Shown in pieces: positions 40,792-53,749 of a DNA stretch of 64,000 bases. The position numbers and the translations under genes were made by a program. The stretch covers positions 1,556,001 through 1,620,000 of the forward strand of contig CP078104.1 of NCBI GenBank assembly GCA_019203745.1, in the 5' to 3' direction. Below the pieces are notes generated by a model that worked only from the letters and a program-made list of their open reading frames with translations, did not search any database and was not told the origin of the DNA. Source of the stretch: Chryseobacterium sp. E1. Its GTDB lineage: Bacteria; Bacteroidota; Bacteroidia; Flavobacteriales; Weeksellaceae. The number at the start of each line of letters is the position of its first letter. Positions within the stretch are counted from its first letter, which is position 1.

Positions 40792-40941
40792 ATGAGCAAA
40801 AACAACGAAGCCAACAGGAAAAAAAATAAAAAGAAAATTGATCAGAAAAAACGGAAGATACAAAATGCAGAAGCTGAAAGGAAAGCACGTTTAAAACAAA
40901 TTCAGGCAGGTTTCAAAACAAACGAAGATCATCAGCAATGA
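40792..40941 (+). CDS. Lysine-rich small protein (49 aa)
   Basis: MSKNNEANRKKNKKKIDQKK continues through a helical, highly charged stretch to FKTNEDHQQ. It is predicted to be disordered or coiled, with net positive charge. I do not recognise a family. The gene lies between the VF530 gene (divergent) and sbcD. Start and stop are clear, but short basic frames can occur by chance in A-rich DNA. Confidence 0.55.
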   Translation: MSKNNEANRKKNKKKIDQKKRKIQNAEAERKARLKQIQAGFKTNEDHQQ

Positions 40942-41172
40942 GAATTGTACGTTGATCCATTTAATTACTTTTAAAAATCCAATTAGGATTGAAACTGGAA
41001 ATTTGTTTTCAGCTGCCAACAACTTTTTTCGCTGAAGTATTACTGATCGATTAAGGTAAACCGTATTAAAAAAGTACAGTTTCATTTATCTTTGAAGACT
41101 CAAAATCATTTCCGGAGAATTCTAAATCTGAATTATACTATTATATTTCTTTTAAACATTGATAAATCTTTT

Positions 41173-42373
41173 ATGAAAATTCTGCATACTGCCGACTGGC
41201 ATTTAGGAAAACGACTGGACCGCTTTTCCCGTCTTGAAGAGCAAATCCTGGTGATGGAAGATATCATTGCCATTGCCGATCAGGAAAACACAGACCTTGT
41301 GCTTGTTGCGGGAGATCTTTTGATAATTTCAATCCGGGAGTAGAAGCTGTTGAACTTTTTATAAGACTCTCAAGCGTTTATCTTTGAATGGTAAGCGTCC
41401 GGTGATTGCCATTTCCGGAAACCATGATTCCCGAACCTGATCAATGCACCTGATCCCCTGGCCCGGGAATGCGGAATCATTTTAATCGGTCATCCTAAAG
41501 CTGAGATCACGCCGCTGGATTCGGAACATTTCAGAATTCTGAACTCGAAACCGGGATTTATAGAACTTGCGATTGAAAATATTGATTTTCCTGTAAGAAT
41601 TCTGCATACCCCTTATGCCAATGAGATCCGTTTAAAGGAATATTTCGGAGAAAAAAAAAGAAGGAAATCAACAAAGTACTTTCACAAACCTGGCAGGAAC
41701 TTGCAGATGAGTTTTGTGACGCATCCGGAGTTAATCTTCTGACTGCTCATTTATATATGAATAAAAGAGGTGCGGAAATTCTGGAAGAACCGGAAGGTGA
41801 AAAACCTATTAAGATCGGAAATGCCGATCTGATATTCTCTGATGCGATCCCGGAGCAGATCCAGTATACTGCATTAGGGCATCTTCATGGTTTTCAGAAC
41901 ATCGGTACAAAAGAAAAACCGGTAGTTTATTCATCTTCACCATTATGCTACAGTTTCAGTGAAGCCGGGCAGACCAAATATGTTTCCATTATTGATGCAG
42001 AACCGGGAAAGCCTGTTTCGTATGAGAAGAAAGTTCTGAATAATGGCAGAACATTGGTAAGAAAAACATTTTCATCTGTTGAAGATACGGTTCAGTGGCT
42101 TACAGAAAACCCCAATACATTCATTGAACTGACGCTGGAAAGTGAAACTTTCTTAACGGCTGATGAAAGAAGACTGCTCTATCAGTCCCATAACGGAATC
42201 GTACACCTTATTCCAAGGGTTAAAAACAGGAACTGACGGAACAGCAAAGCCATGAAATCAATTTAAACCAGAATATTGAGATATTGTTCAGGGAATATTT
42301 TAAATCTAAAAACGGAGGGCAGGAAGCCAATGAAGAACTGATGAATTTGTTTAACGAAATTTTAAATGCATAG
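41173..42373 (+). CDS. sbcD: SbcD exonuclease subunit (frameshifted)
   Basis: About 402 residues. It is the nuclease subunit of SbcCD, the bacterial Mre11-like complex that opens hairpins. Metal motifs: MKILHTADWHLGKRLD, VAGDLFDNFNP (after repair), ISGNHDSPNLINA and LGHLHGFQ. The gene is broken at least five times (near 41322, 41368, 41428, 41660 and 42235), all consistent with single bases lost. sbcC starts three bases after the stop, so both come from one transcript. A TATCTTTG box lies at 41087-41094. Confidence 0.93.
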
Positions 42374-42376
42374 CCC

Positions 42377-45300
42377 ATGATCCCTGTTCAATTAACTATC
42401 GAAGGTTTATATTCTTATCAGGAACGCCAGACCATTGATTTTAAAAATCTTACTGAGGCCGGATTATTCGGTATTTTCGGGGCTGTAGGATCCGGAAAGT
42501 CTTCAGTTCTTGAAGCGATCTCATTTGCCTTATATGGAGAAACCGAGCGTCTGAATATGCGTGACAAAAGGGCTTACAATATGATGAATTTAAAATCAAA
42601 CAGCTCTTACATTGAGTTTGATTTCATCAATTATGAGAATAAACTGTTCCGTGCGACCCGTGATTTTAAACGAAATTCAAAAAAATTCGAAGAGGTAAAA
42701 CCCAATGCTGTTACTTTTTACCAGTATACTGACAATAAATGGATTCCTTTAGACCATTCCAATGCTGAAGCTATTATAGGTTTGAGCTATTCCAACTTCA
42801 AAAGGACGATCATTATTCCACAGGGGCAGTTTAAAGAGTTCCTGGAACTGGGTGCTGCGGAAAGAACCAATATGATGAAGGAAATCTTCGGCCTGCAGCG
42901 TTATGATTTACAGAATAATGTTTCTGCACTTCATGTAAAAAACAGGTCTGAACTGGATCAGCTTGAAGGACAGCTAAAAGGTTTTGAAGAGATCAATGAA
43001 GAAAAAATCCAGGTACAGAAGAATCTTTTGGCAGAAGAACAAAAAAACTTTCTGAGGCCAATGAAAAACTGGAAAAAATAACGCACAATTATCAACAGCT
43101 GAAGAGCCTGAAAAGTGATTTTGAAAGTTTAAAACAGAACAGGGAAAAGTTTGGAATACTCTCCGGACAGAAGCCTGCCATTGATGCACTGGAAATACAA
43201 ACCAATTTATATGACCGGGTTTTCAGGCTTTTCAATCCTTTGATTGCAGAGAAAAATAAGCTTTCAAAAGAAATTGCAACCAAACAAAATGAAAAAGAAC
43301 AGCAAAGCAAAATATTACAGGAAACCGAAAAGGCGTTTCAAATACTAAAAGATCAGCTCGCAGCTCTTGAACCTCAGTTTAAAGCCTTAGAGCAATCCAG
43401 AATACAGGAGAATGACCTTCACCTGATTATTCAGATTCTCACCTTCAACGATGAAATCAAAATCTTAAAGGAACGGACTCAAAAAGGTTCTGAAAAGGTA
43501 AAAGAAGTCAACCTTAATAAGGACAAGATTCAAAAAAGATTGATGAACTTTCTGCACATATTAAAGCATTAAAGGAACAGAAACTGGATCCGGCTTTGCT
43601 TTCTGAAGTTGGGAACTGGTTTATCCAGCAAAAAGTTTAAAAAAATCTCATTACGATCAAACGGAAAAGATAGGAAAACACCAGAAGCAGATCAGAGAAA
43701 TTGCAGAGGAATTAAAGCCTTTCAGCTATCATGAGAATTTTAAAGAAGATTTTAAATCCCGAAAGGAAATATTAGAAGTAAAGAAAAAGAGCTTTCCCAC
43801 AAACTGGATCATCTGAAGGTTCAGAAAGAACTTTCCCGTTTTGCCAGTGAACTTCATGACGGTGAAAACTGTCCTCTTTGCGGTTCTCAGGAGCATCCGC
43901 ATATTGTAGAAATTCAGGATGTAAACAATGAACTTCTGGAACTTCAGGAAAGTGTAACAGTGATTGAGCAAGAGATTGGTAAAATTCAAAAACAGGAAGC
44001 TGAAATCGATAAAATCCTGGACCGCAAAAAAATATTTGAAGAACAGCTCCGCACTGAGCAGAACACCCTGCTTCAGATTCAGAAAGATCTTGAAAAACAT
44101 CTGCAACAATTTACATGGAAGCCTTTTTCCCCGGATCAGGAGGATGACTTTGAAAAAAAGCGCTCCGATTCTTTTGCGCTGGAAAAAAAGGTTGAAGAAA
44201 CCGACCGGAACATTGCCCTGGAAAGGGAAAATCTGGAAAAGGAAAATCAGCTTCTCGAAAAGTTCAGAACCGCATTAGACGATTTTAAAAACAAAGAACT
44301 GAGTAAAGAGGAACAGATCAAAATCAGCCTTTCCAGCCTTAAAATTCTGACCTGGACCGCTTATGAACAAAAGGAAATAGCAGAGGTTGAAAATGCCTAT
44401 CAGAAACTAGTTGTATCGAATAAAGAAACAGAAGAAAATTACCAAAAGGCAGTACAGCAAGAAAAAATACTTGCTCCTCAGCTCGCTGCACAAAAAACCA
44501 TTGTCAGCCAGGCTGAAAAGCAGATTGCTGAGCTGGAAAAAGAAATTTCAGAAAACAGAAATAGCATGGCCAATGCTTTGGCTGCCCAAAACTTCACGGA
44601 GTTTAAAGAAGTCGAAAATATATTACTTCAGGAAATCAATATTGAGCAAAACAGAAATACAATCCAGAAGTTTAACATTGATTTTGAAACGCTGAAGAAA
44701 TTCATAGAAGAATTGGAAATAAAACTGAAAGATCTTTCATTTGATGATGAACACTTCTCTCTGACCGAAAAGTTATTCACCGAAGCTCAAGGTGAGCAAA
44801 AGCAGATCAGTGATTCTGTGGTAACAAAGATTGCCGAAATAGACCGTCTGGAAAAGGAATACATCAAAAAGAAAGTCTTCTGAAAGAGCTTACAAAACTT
44901 CAGAAACGTGCTGAAAATCTTAGGCTGATGATGAATCTTTTAAAGGAGCAGGTTTTGTACAGTATGTTTCATCTATTTATCTGAGACAGCTCTGCGATCA
45001 TGCCAATGTACGTTTTCACAGAATGACGAGAAATCAACTGAGCCTGCAGCTTAATGAAAATAATGATTTTGAAATTATAGACTACCTCAACGAAGGCAGA
45101 AGCAGAAGTGTGAAAACGCTTTCCGGAGGACAGGCTTTCCAGGTATCATTGAGCCTTGCTTTGGCCCTGGCTGAAAGTGTTCAGGCTAATGCACAGGCAG
45201 ATAAAAACTTCTTCTTTATTGATGAAGGCTTCGGAACCCAGGATACAGAATCGGTGAATATTGTCTTTGAAACATTGACCAATCTGATGAAGGAGAACAG

Positions 45301-45391
45301 AATTGTGGGAATTATTTCGCACGTTGAAGAACTGAAAGAGAAAATTCCTACAGCCCTAACGATTATCAAGGATGAGGAAAGGGAAGCCTGA
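42377..45391 (+). CDS. sbcC: SbcC ATPase subunit (frameshifted)
   Basis: About 1,005 residues. Walker A in FGAVGSGKSSVLEAIS, the zinc hook CPLCG near 43872 between long coiled coils, the ABC signature TLSGGQAFQVSLSLALAL, and Walker B FFFIDEGFGTQD. Together with SbcD it makes an Mre11-Rad50-like complex for DNA end processing. At least six breaks (near 43055, 43545, 43635, 43778, 44880 and 44960) lie mainly in A runs of the coiled-coil region, which is very A-rich. It follows sbcD on the same strand. Confidence 0.94.
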
Positions 45392-45409
45392 TTGAAATTA
45401 TTTAATTTA

Positions 45410-45603
45410 AAACCACAAAAGTAACAAAAGATTATTTTAAACACTTTAGTTCAATTAAGTAAGTTAAAATGATGCTGAATAAATAAGTTCACAGAAGTTG
45501 AAAATCAAAGATTTTCATAAAACTAAGGTGTACTTCATCTGCATCATCCTGTTACTTAAAAAAACTAAAGTGGATAAAAACTTTTGCGACTTTTGTGGAT
45601 AAA
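45410..45603. mobile_element. MITE-like palindromic element, about 194 nt
   Basis: The left 55 bases begin AACCACAAAAGTAACAAAAG and the complement of the right 55 begins TATCCACAAAAGTCGCAAAAG; both then run to CACTTTAGTT and TTAAGTAA. The next inner segments also match (TGATGC near 45470 and its complement near 45545), so the whole piece is an imperfect palindrome centred near 45510. It is non-coding. The terminal inverted repeats and small size suggest a non-autonomous element; no transposase is in the window. Confidence 0.6.
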
Positions 45604-45615
45604 TTCATACTGTTA

Positions 45616-46638
45616 TTACAATCCCTGTATCATGGGTTTTACTTCATTTCCGAACAGTTCTATAGACTTCATCATGATATCATGAGCAGGATCTCCCACA
45701 TCCATATGCCCGATAAATCTTGTAATCCCGAAGATCTCTTTCATATAGGCAATTTTATCTGCTACTTCTGCCGGGCTTCCGATAAATAATGCGCCGTCCT
45801 TGCTTCTTCCGCCATCGTACTGCATTTTGGTGTAAGGTGCCCATCCTCTTGATGCCCCTATTCTATCCATTTGGGATTTATAGGTATTGAAATATCCATC
45901 TACCGCATTCTGATCATCACTCACAAAAGTATGGGAGTGGATGGCAATCTGCATCTTTGAAACATCATGTCCCGCCTTTTGATATTCCTGTATAGAACTC
46001 AATCAGGTTTTTAAACTGGATCGGCATTCCTCCAATAATTGCTACTACCAACGGCATTCCCAGCTGTGCTGCACTCAGTACAGATTGTGGGGTACCTCCT
46101 ACAGCTCTCCAGATCGCAAGCTTACCGTCATTTTTTGCCCTTGGATAAACAGTCTGATTCTGCATAGGGGCTCTCAGCTTTCCAGACCATGTCACATTCT
46201 CTTCAGTATTTATTTTCAATAAGAGCTCAAGCTTTTCATCGAAAAGTTCCTCATAATCATTTAATGAATATCCATATAAAGGAAAAGATTCAATAAAGCT
46301 TCCACGTCCTACGAATATTTCTGCTCTTCCGTCTGAGATCAGATCCAATGTTGAAAAGTCTTCATATACTTTTACCGGTTCTGAGGAGCTTAAAACTGTA
46401 ACTCCACTTGCCAGTTTTATATTTTTGTAATACTTGCCGCTGCCGCCAATACCATTTCCGGTGAAGAAACAGCGTAATCCGGACGGTGATGCTCGCCCAT
46501 GGCAAAAACATCAATGCCTGCCTCATCCATCAATTTTACCTGTTCCAGTATTTCACGGATTTTAATTCCTGCATCTCTATATTTTCCGGTTGACTGGTCA
46601 AAAGCCAGATCCCCGAACATTCCTATTCCTAATTCCAT
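45616..46638 (-). CDS. LLM-class flavin-dependent oxidoreductase (frameshifted)
   Basis: About 341 residues. A TIM-barrel luciferase-like monooxygenase: MELGIGMFGDLAFDQSTG, ILEQVKLMDEAGIDVFAMGEHHRPDYAVSSPEMVL, KLASGVTVLSSSEPVKVYEDF and GSPAEVADKIAYM. Two bases are missing, near 46418 and 45990. Substrate is unknown; these FMN-using enzymes often act on aldehydes or sulfonates. It is divergent from the TraB-like gene, and the MITE-like element sits after its stop. Confidence 0.88.
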
Positions 46639-46739
46639 ATTGTTGATTTTAGTGATACAAAATTACGGTAAACCCAAATCAGAAACATTGATGTTTGGTA
46701 AGATCGAAACTCATCCACACAGATTCTCAGTTTACTTTT

Positions 46740-46769
46740 TTGCCACTGATATAAACTTCTTTATATTTG
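46740..46769 (+). promoter_or_regulatory. Promoter of the TraB-like gene
   Basis: TTG at 46740-46742 and TATATTTG at 46762-46769 have 19 bases between them, a good match to the Bacteroidota -33/-7 pattern. Transcription should start near 46776, eight bases before the ATG at 46784. Confidence 0.65.
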
Positions 46770-46783
46770 AGAGCTATAACTTT

Positions 46784-47595
46784 ATGAAAATGAAATCCAT
46801 ACTGACACTTATCCTTCTTCTGATTACTAATTTTTATTTTTCACAAAACAAAACCGAGATCTACGTGATCGGAAATATACATGACAGTGTTCGAATTACC
46901 ATCCCAAAATATTATTTGATATGCTCGATAAGATCAAACCTGACATTATCCTTCATGAAGTTGACAGCCAGGGAATGAAAGAATACGAAACAGATAAAAG
47001 CATTAAAGGCAATGAGATTACAGCAAGTAATTTATATCTGAAAAAATATCCCGGAACACTGAGACTTCCCTTTGATTTTGAAAACAGGAATCAGTATAGA
47101 AAAGAAAAAGGCATGGTACCCGCTGACAACTTATCTGTAAAACTGATTGACAGTTTATACAAAGTAAAAAAACTGTCGCAGGCGGAAACAAAACTCTATG
47201 AAGGTTTTCTGAACAGTACTAAAGAATTGATGAAAACAGCAGAATTATCGCCTGAAAATTTCAATAATAAGGCAACAGACAAAGTTTCTGAAAGAAGACA
47301 GAATGCCCAGTACACAGATTTAATAAAAATCACAGATAGCAGAAAGGAGTTTGCACAACGATTTGCCACTAAACCCAATGGTGAAAAAATAAGCTACAGA
47401 GAAGGATTTAAATTAATGTCAGGTTTCTGGGACCTGAGAAATCAGACGATGGCTAAGAATATTTATCATACAGCTGTAAAAAATCCTCATAAGAAAATAG
47501 TTGTTCTGACCGGTTTTCTGCACAGGTATTATCTAATTAAAGAATTGAACAGACTTAATAAGGAAAACTATACCGTTAAAGAATTTTATGAGTAA
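46784..47595 (+). CDS. Secreted TraB/Tiki-like protein (frameshifted)
   Basis: About 270 residues. Signal peptide MKMKSILTLILLLITNFYFS, then TEIYVIGNIHDSVPNYHPKILFDMLDKIKPDIILHEVD, which has the GxxH...E pattern of the TraB/Tiki/EreA metalloprotease-like fold, and near the end KKIVVLTGFLHRYYLIKEL with the second Gx2H. Two bases seem missing near 46898 and 46905. Activity is not proven; some members are proteases or erythromycin esterases. The promoter at 46740-46769 is close to consensus. Confidence 0.7.
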
Positions 47596-47684
47596 CTTAC
47601 ACATAAACACCAACAAGCGAAGATTCCGTAGAAATTATTAAAAATGGTTTTCTGCTAAAACACTTCTGGTGTATTATCGTTAAA

Positions 47685-47717
47685 ATAAAAGCTACCTCAT
47701 CATGAGATAGCTTTTAT
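47685..47717. terminator. Bidirectional terminator
   Basis: The stem ATAAAAGCTA / TAGCTTTTAT encloses an inner CTCAT / ATGAG hairpin. It lies between the converging TraB-like and dipeptidyl-peptidase genes. Confidence 0.8.
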
Positions 47718-47719
47718 AT

Positions 47720-49856
<2,137 letters not shown>

Positions 49857-50019
49857 TGTATAAAATTGAATCCTTCAAAAATAAGAAATAAAAACCATCC
49901 GTTAAGAAATGTTAAAATAAAACATTCATAAAATGAAATTACTGGGTTGAAGGAAATTATTTCTTAACTTAATAGTAGAAATTGATAAAGGGTGTTATTG
50001 AAGTCTAAATCTTGATAAG
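49857..50019. other. Intergenic, nothing clear
   Basis: AT-rich spacer between the divergent DPP4 and the structured element at 50020. No gene or clear hairpin is seen. Confidence 0.5.
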
Positions 50020-50190
50020 GTAGCTTGGGAGCCTTATTTCTCGCCATGACGGCTGAGGTAATGAGGAGAAAGGCCCTAGCCCCGATAGTAACGGTTACCC
50101 CGCAGCATGAACCGGGTAGCAGATGGGATGAAGTTATGGAAGCGCCCAGGAGCGAGGAGTATGAGTGGATAGCGGAAAAAGCTCCTAAAA
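50020..50190 (+). ncRNA. GC-rich structured intergenic element, candidate non-coding RNA
   Basis: This stretch is far richer in G and C than its surroundings and has no credible gene. It contains AAGGCCCTAGCCCCGATAG, a hairpin TACCC...GGGTA around 50095-50120, and near the 3' end GGATAGCGG followed by AAAAAGCTCCTAAAA, whose GCTCC can pair with GGGAGC at 50037-50042. I recall closely similar AGCCCCGATxG ... GGATAGCGG ... AGCTCC elements scattered between genes in many Flavobacteriia genomes, of unknown role. Orientation is inferred from that pattern. Confidence 0.5.
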
Positions 50191-50319
50191 ACGATGCAGA
50201 GTGCAGTATGAAGATTCATTATTTTTTATCAAAATACATTTCTTATCCTATATCAATGATTTGTATAGGCGTTCTGTTCTAAATTTGCATCATTAATAAT
50301 AACAAAAATACACAATACA

Positions 50320-50831
50320 ATGGCTACAAAATGGAACCTAGACCCAACGCATAGTGAAATTACTTTCAAAGTAAAACACATGATGATCTCTAACGTAAAA
50401 GGAAACTTCAGAACCTTCAATGCAGAAATTGAAGCTGAAGATGATACTTTTGCCAATGCAAAAACTACTGCTACCATCCAGACGGATTCTGTATTTACCA
50501 ATAACACAGACAGAGACAACCACCTAAAGTCTGCTGAGTTCTTCAATTGTGAAGCTCACCCAACCATTATTTTCGAATCTCAGAAACTGAATGATCAGGT
50601 AATCGGAAACCTTACGATCAACGGGATTACAAAACCTGTAACGCTTGATGTAGAGTTCGGGGAATCAATGTAGACCCGTGGGGAAATACCAAAGCAGGTT
50701 TCTCTTTTGAAGGAAAGATCAGCAGAAAAGATTTTGGATTGAACTGGAATGCAGCTCTGGAAGCAGGAGGTGTAATGGTAAGTGATGATGTAAAAATTGC
50801 CGGTGAATTACAGTTTGTAAAACAAGCATAA
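50320..50831 (+). CDS. YceI family protein (frameshifted)
   Basis: About 171 residues. It has the YceI lipocalin-like barrel that binds isoprenoids: KWNLDPTHSEITFKVKHMM (DxxHS), VKGNFRTFNAEIE, SAEFFNCEAHPTIIF and LTINGITKPVTLDVEF. No signal peptide, so cytosolic. One base is missing near 50660; corrected text is GGINVDPWGNTKAGFSFEG, and the end is IAGELQFVKQA. It is preceded by the GC-rich structured element and followed by a strong hairpin. Confidence 0.93.
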
Positions 50832-50839
50832 TTTTTAAC

Positions 50840-50887
50840 ATACATGATAAAGGGTTCAGGGATTTTTACTAAAGCCCCTGAACCTTT
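50840..50887 (+). terminator. Terminator of the YceI gene
   Basis: A 12-bp stem (AAGGGTTCAGGG / CCCTGAACCTTT, one G-T) with a long A/T loop is followed by TTTGTTTTTG. Confidence 0.75.
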
Positions 50888-50959
50888 TGTTTTTGAATAC
50901 CTATTGAATCACTTAAGCTTTGAACTCAAGTGTTTTTTAAATTTTAATCTTCATTCATT

Positions 50960-51787
50960 ATGAATCTTAACGATCTTCAAAATATAAGTGAAGGCTTCAA
51001 AAGTACTCAAAGAATGCCAGTCCTGTTTCTGGGACACGGCTCTCCTATGAATGCTATTGAAGAAAATCAATTTGTACAGGGCTTCCGCAAAGCAGCCACA
51101 GAGATCCCTAAGCCGAATGCTATTCTTTGTATCTCTGCCCACTGGTATACTCCGGGAACTTTTGTCACCGCAATGGAAATGCCTAAAACCATTCATGATT
51201 TTTACGGTTTTCCCAAAGAACTTTTTGAGGTACAATATCCAGCCCCGGGAAGTCCGGAACTGGCCCAGGAAACGGCTGAACTTCTGCTGCCTATTGAAGT
51301 GGAAGAAGACCACAGCTGGGGATTAGATCACGGTGCCTGGTCTGTGATCAGACATATGTACCCTGATGCAGATATTCCTGTCATCCAGCTGAGCATAGAC
51401 TATACCAAGCCTCCGCAATATCATTATGATCTGGCCAAAAGACTGAATAAACTCCGTGAAAAGGGAATTCTGATTATCGGAAGCGGAAATATTGTTCATA
51501 ACCTCCGAATGATCGACTGGAAAAATATCAATACCGTAGGAGCCGGCTGGGACTGGGCTGTGGAAGCAAGAGAAAAAACCAACAACTGGCTTCTGGATAG
51601 AAACTTCCGGAACATTATCGATTACCAGAAGCAAGGAACATTTTTACAATATGCCGTTCCTACTCCTGATCATTATCTGCCCTTACTCTATACTTTGGGG
51701 CTGAAAGATCAGTCTGAAGAACTGTCTTTATTTAATGATGAACTGATTGGCGGATCATTAAGTATGACCAGCGTACGGATTGGATAG
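50960..51787 (+). CDS. ygiD: YgiD-type extradiol ring-cleavage dioxygenase
   Basis: An intact protein of 275 residues of the LigB-like class. Metal and active-site regions: PVLFLGHGSPMNAI, ILCISAHWYT, DHSWGLDHGAWSVIRHMYPD and IIGSGNIVHNLR, each with a conserved His. In E. coli YgiD is a 4,5-DOPA dioxygenase; the natural substrate here is unknown. It follows the YceI gene with a terminator between, so it is likely transcribed alone. Confidence 0.92.
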   Translation: MNLNDLQNISEGFKSTQRMPVLFLGHGSPMNAIEENQFVQGFRKAATEIPKPNAILCISAHWYTPGTFVTAMEMPKTIHDFYGFPKELFEVQYPAPGSPELAQETAELLLPIEVEEDHSWGLDHGAWSVIRHMYPDADIPVIQLSIDYTKPPQYHYDLAKRLNKLREKGILIIGSGNIVHNLRMIDWKNINTVGAGWDWAVEAREKTNNWLLDRNFRNIIDYQKQGTFLQYAVPTPDHYLPLLYTLGLKDQSEELSLFNDELIGGSLSMTSVRIG

Positions 51788-51880
51788 GATAAACTAACCA
51801 CAAGGACTCATCATTTCTATACAATTTATTTGGTAAGATTTTTTTACGAAAGTCAATCCTATGGGTCTATGCTGTTTATT
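51781..51880. repeat. Inverted repeat of the ACATAGA-type family, copy 2
   Basis: The left end holds AACCACAAGGACTCAT; the complement of the right end reads AAACAGCATAGACCCATAGGATT, close to AAACCACATAGATGCATAGGATT at 39648. Non-coding. Confidence 0.5.
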
Positions 51881-51886
51881 AAAAAA

Positions 51887-51920
51887 AAAAGGGAATAGCT
51901 CTGATGAACTGTTCCCTTTT
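51887..51920. terminator. Bidirectional terminator
   Basis: The 12-bp stem AAAAGGGAATAG / CTGTTCCCTTTT (one T-G pair) follows a run of ten A. It serves ygiD (+) and the subtilase (-). Confidence 0.85.
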
Positions 51921-51940
51921 CTTATAATGGAATGAATGTA

Positions 51941-53430
51941 CTATTGTACTGCTTTTAAAACATTGATATTTCCATAACCGTAGCTGGAATTTGCAGTTGG
52001 ATAATAAGTAGCAGCCTGTCTCATTTTATTAAGCACCTGCTCTCTTGTCCATGACGGATTTTTAGCCCATACCAAAGCTGCAATTCCTGCTGTAGCGGCT
52101 GTAGCTACTGAAGAACCACCCACATAATCAGCCTGACCGTTATAGTAGCTTAGAACCGGAACAGTATTTCCTGAAGCTCTTTCCATCTGGAAGGTAAAAT
52201 CGATCTGGCTTCCGGAATGGCAAACATCACATTTCTGATTGGAAGTACCTTCTTTTACTCCCGTGATCGCCTGTGTTTCTGACATTGATGCAGGGAAGAT
52301 TACTCCTACAAAGTTTGTAAAGCTGGTAGAGGTTCCTCCGGCACAAAAGATCAGCTTACCTTTAGAATATGCATATTTTACACCATCTTCAATTTTTCCT
52401 ACTGAAAAGATATGCCCCATTGACATGGAGATGATTTTCACATTGGCATTATTTCCCAGCTCAGTAAATGCTGTTTTCACTGCAGTCTGCTCACTGGATG
52501 TTTCCAGCACAACGTTTGCAGCTGCCCTGTAAGCAATAAGGTTGGCATTATAAGCCACTCCTACAGGCAATCCTGCATTATTTCTCGGAGCAGCCATCAC
52601 TGAAGCCATCTTCGTTCCATGACCACACTGATCTCCTGAGCCGTCTGAGTTATACACTCCCAGTTTGCTGATGGTTCTTCCTGAAGAAGCTCCGTTATTA
52701 AAGCTTCCACCCAGTAAAACCTGTTCCGGAGAAACTCCCGTATCAATCAGACCGATGGTAACACCGGCTCCTGTACTATAACTCCATGCATCAGGTATAT
52801 TATGTTTGGTAAAAGCCCATGGTATTTTGGCTCCCGGAGTGGTAGAAGTATAATCTGCCGTATTTAAAGCTGTTGATGAAAATCCACATCCTGATGAACC
52901 GCTGCCCGAAGATTTTTCTGCTGTATTGTATTTACTTTCATTTTCGAAATAATGGTAATCTCCCGGCTCCAGATAACGGACTGTTTTCATCTGACGAAGA
53001 GCAGCAATCGTTTCTTCTTTCTCAATAATGACATCCATCTGGTTCAGATACTGATCAGAAAGCAGAATAAAGTTTCTTTCATCTTTTCCTTCATATTTTT
53101 AATGACCGATAAAAGTTCTTTTTCTATTTTCTGGTTGTCCGGGGATTTGCTTCGGTCGAAATCATCCTTAGAAGAGCCAAATCCTATGGATACCATTCTG
53201 TTTCCACGGAAGACAGCACTCCATACGAAATGATCCGATTCATTTTTCCAGTTGAAACTTCCATCAGTCTTAATGGCCTGATTGATTCTTTCATTGATCT
53301 GCTTTTCGGTCAGCGGATCTTTCTGAGCCATTTCTATTTTTGAATTTTCATTCTGAAGTTCTTCTCTGGTACACGAGTTTAAAGCAAAAAATATTGCTAA
53401 GAGGAATACAGTTTTTTCATATGTTATCAT
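51941..53430 (-). CDS. Subtilisin-like (S8) lipoprotein protease (frameshifted)
   Basis: About 496 residues. The start MITYEKTVFLLAIFFALNSC gives a lipobox; the ATG five codons further up is less apt. Catalytic triad: Asp in IGLIDTGVS, His in CGHGTKMASV, Ser in YVGGSSVATAATAGIAAL, where GTSMA of most subtilases is GSSVA. The region before the catalytic core is the likely pro-domain. One base is missing near 53090 (KEGKDERNFILLSDQYLNQ). A possible promoter is a TATATTGT box on the minus strand at 53444-53451 with TTTG at 53470-53473. It probably acts at the cell surface. Confidence 0.88.
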
Positions 53431-53749
53431 TTTGATTGGTATCACAATATAACACTTTGCCGGGAATTACAAACTTTAAAATAATGAATTTAGCATTACA
53501 TGAATATTAATCATCTGAATTCTGCCAAGAACAAGGAATAAAAATACTATGTCTCTATGTTGTTTTTTTCAACAACATAGAGACATAGGTTTTGATCTTT
53601 AAAAATCTTTTGAAGAAGGATTTTATCTCCGGTAGAACGGGGAGAATTTATAATTTAACAGTTGAATAACAGAAAAATCTGTGTATTCACAGCAAAAAGT
53701 TAAAGTCAGGAAATTTCTTATTTTTTTAAATAAAATTTCTGTTCCCCGG
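53431..53749. other. Intergenic region
   Basis: No gene is seen. It holds the promoter candidate of the subtilase, the long hairpin at 53547-53588, and about 150 bases of AT-rich sequence before the GNAT stop. Confidence 0.6.
53547..53588. repeat. 18-bp perfect inverted repeat of the ACATAGA family
   Basis: CTATGTCTCTATGTTGTT pairs perfectly with AACAACATAGAGACATAG around the loop TTTTTC. The unit AACAACATAGAGACATAGG resembles those at 39648 and 51860. Confidence 0.75.

Noticed and set aside
40891..41085. Minus-strand open frame starting MKLYFFNTVY
   Set aside because: It overlaps the small lysine-rich gene, has no signal or motif, and lies in A/T-rich sequence where open frames arise by chance.
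42377..45391. Programmed frameshifting in sbcC as regulation
   Set aside because: Breaks occur at at least six sites in both directions of reading frame and resemble the errors in other genes; no slippery-site plus stem-loop pattern is seen.
50025..50282. An 85-residue open frame across the GC-rich element
   Set aside because: It has no homology I recognise, spans the structured element and then AT-rich noise, and starts and ends without a signal or motif; a non-coding element fits better.
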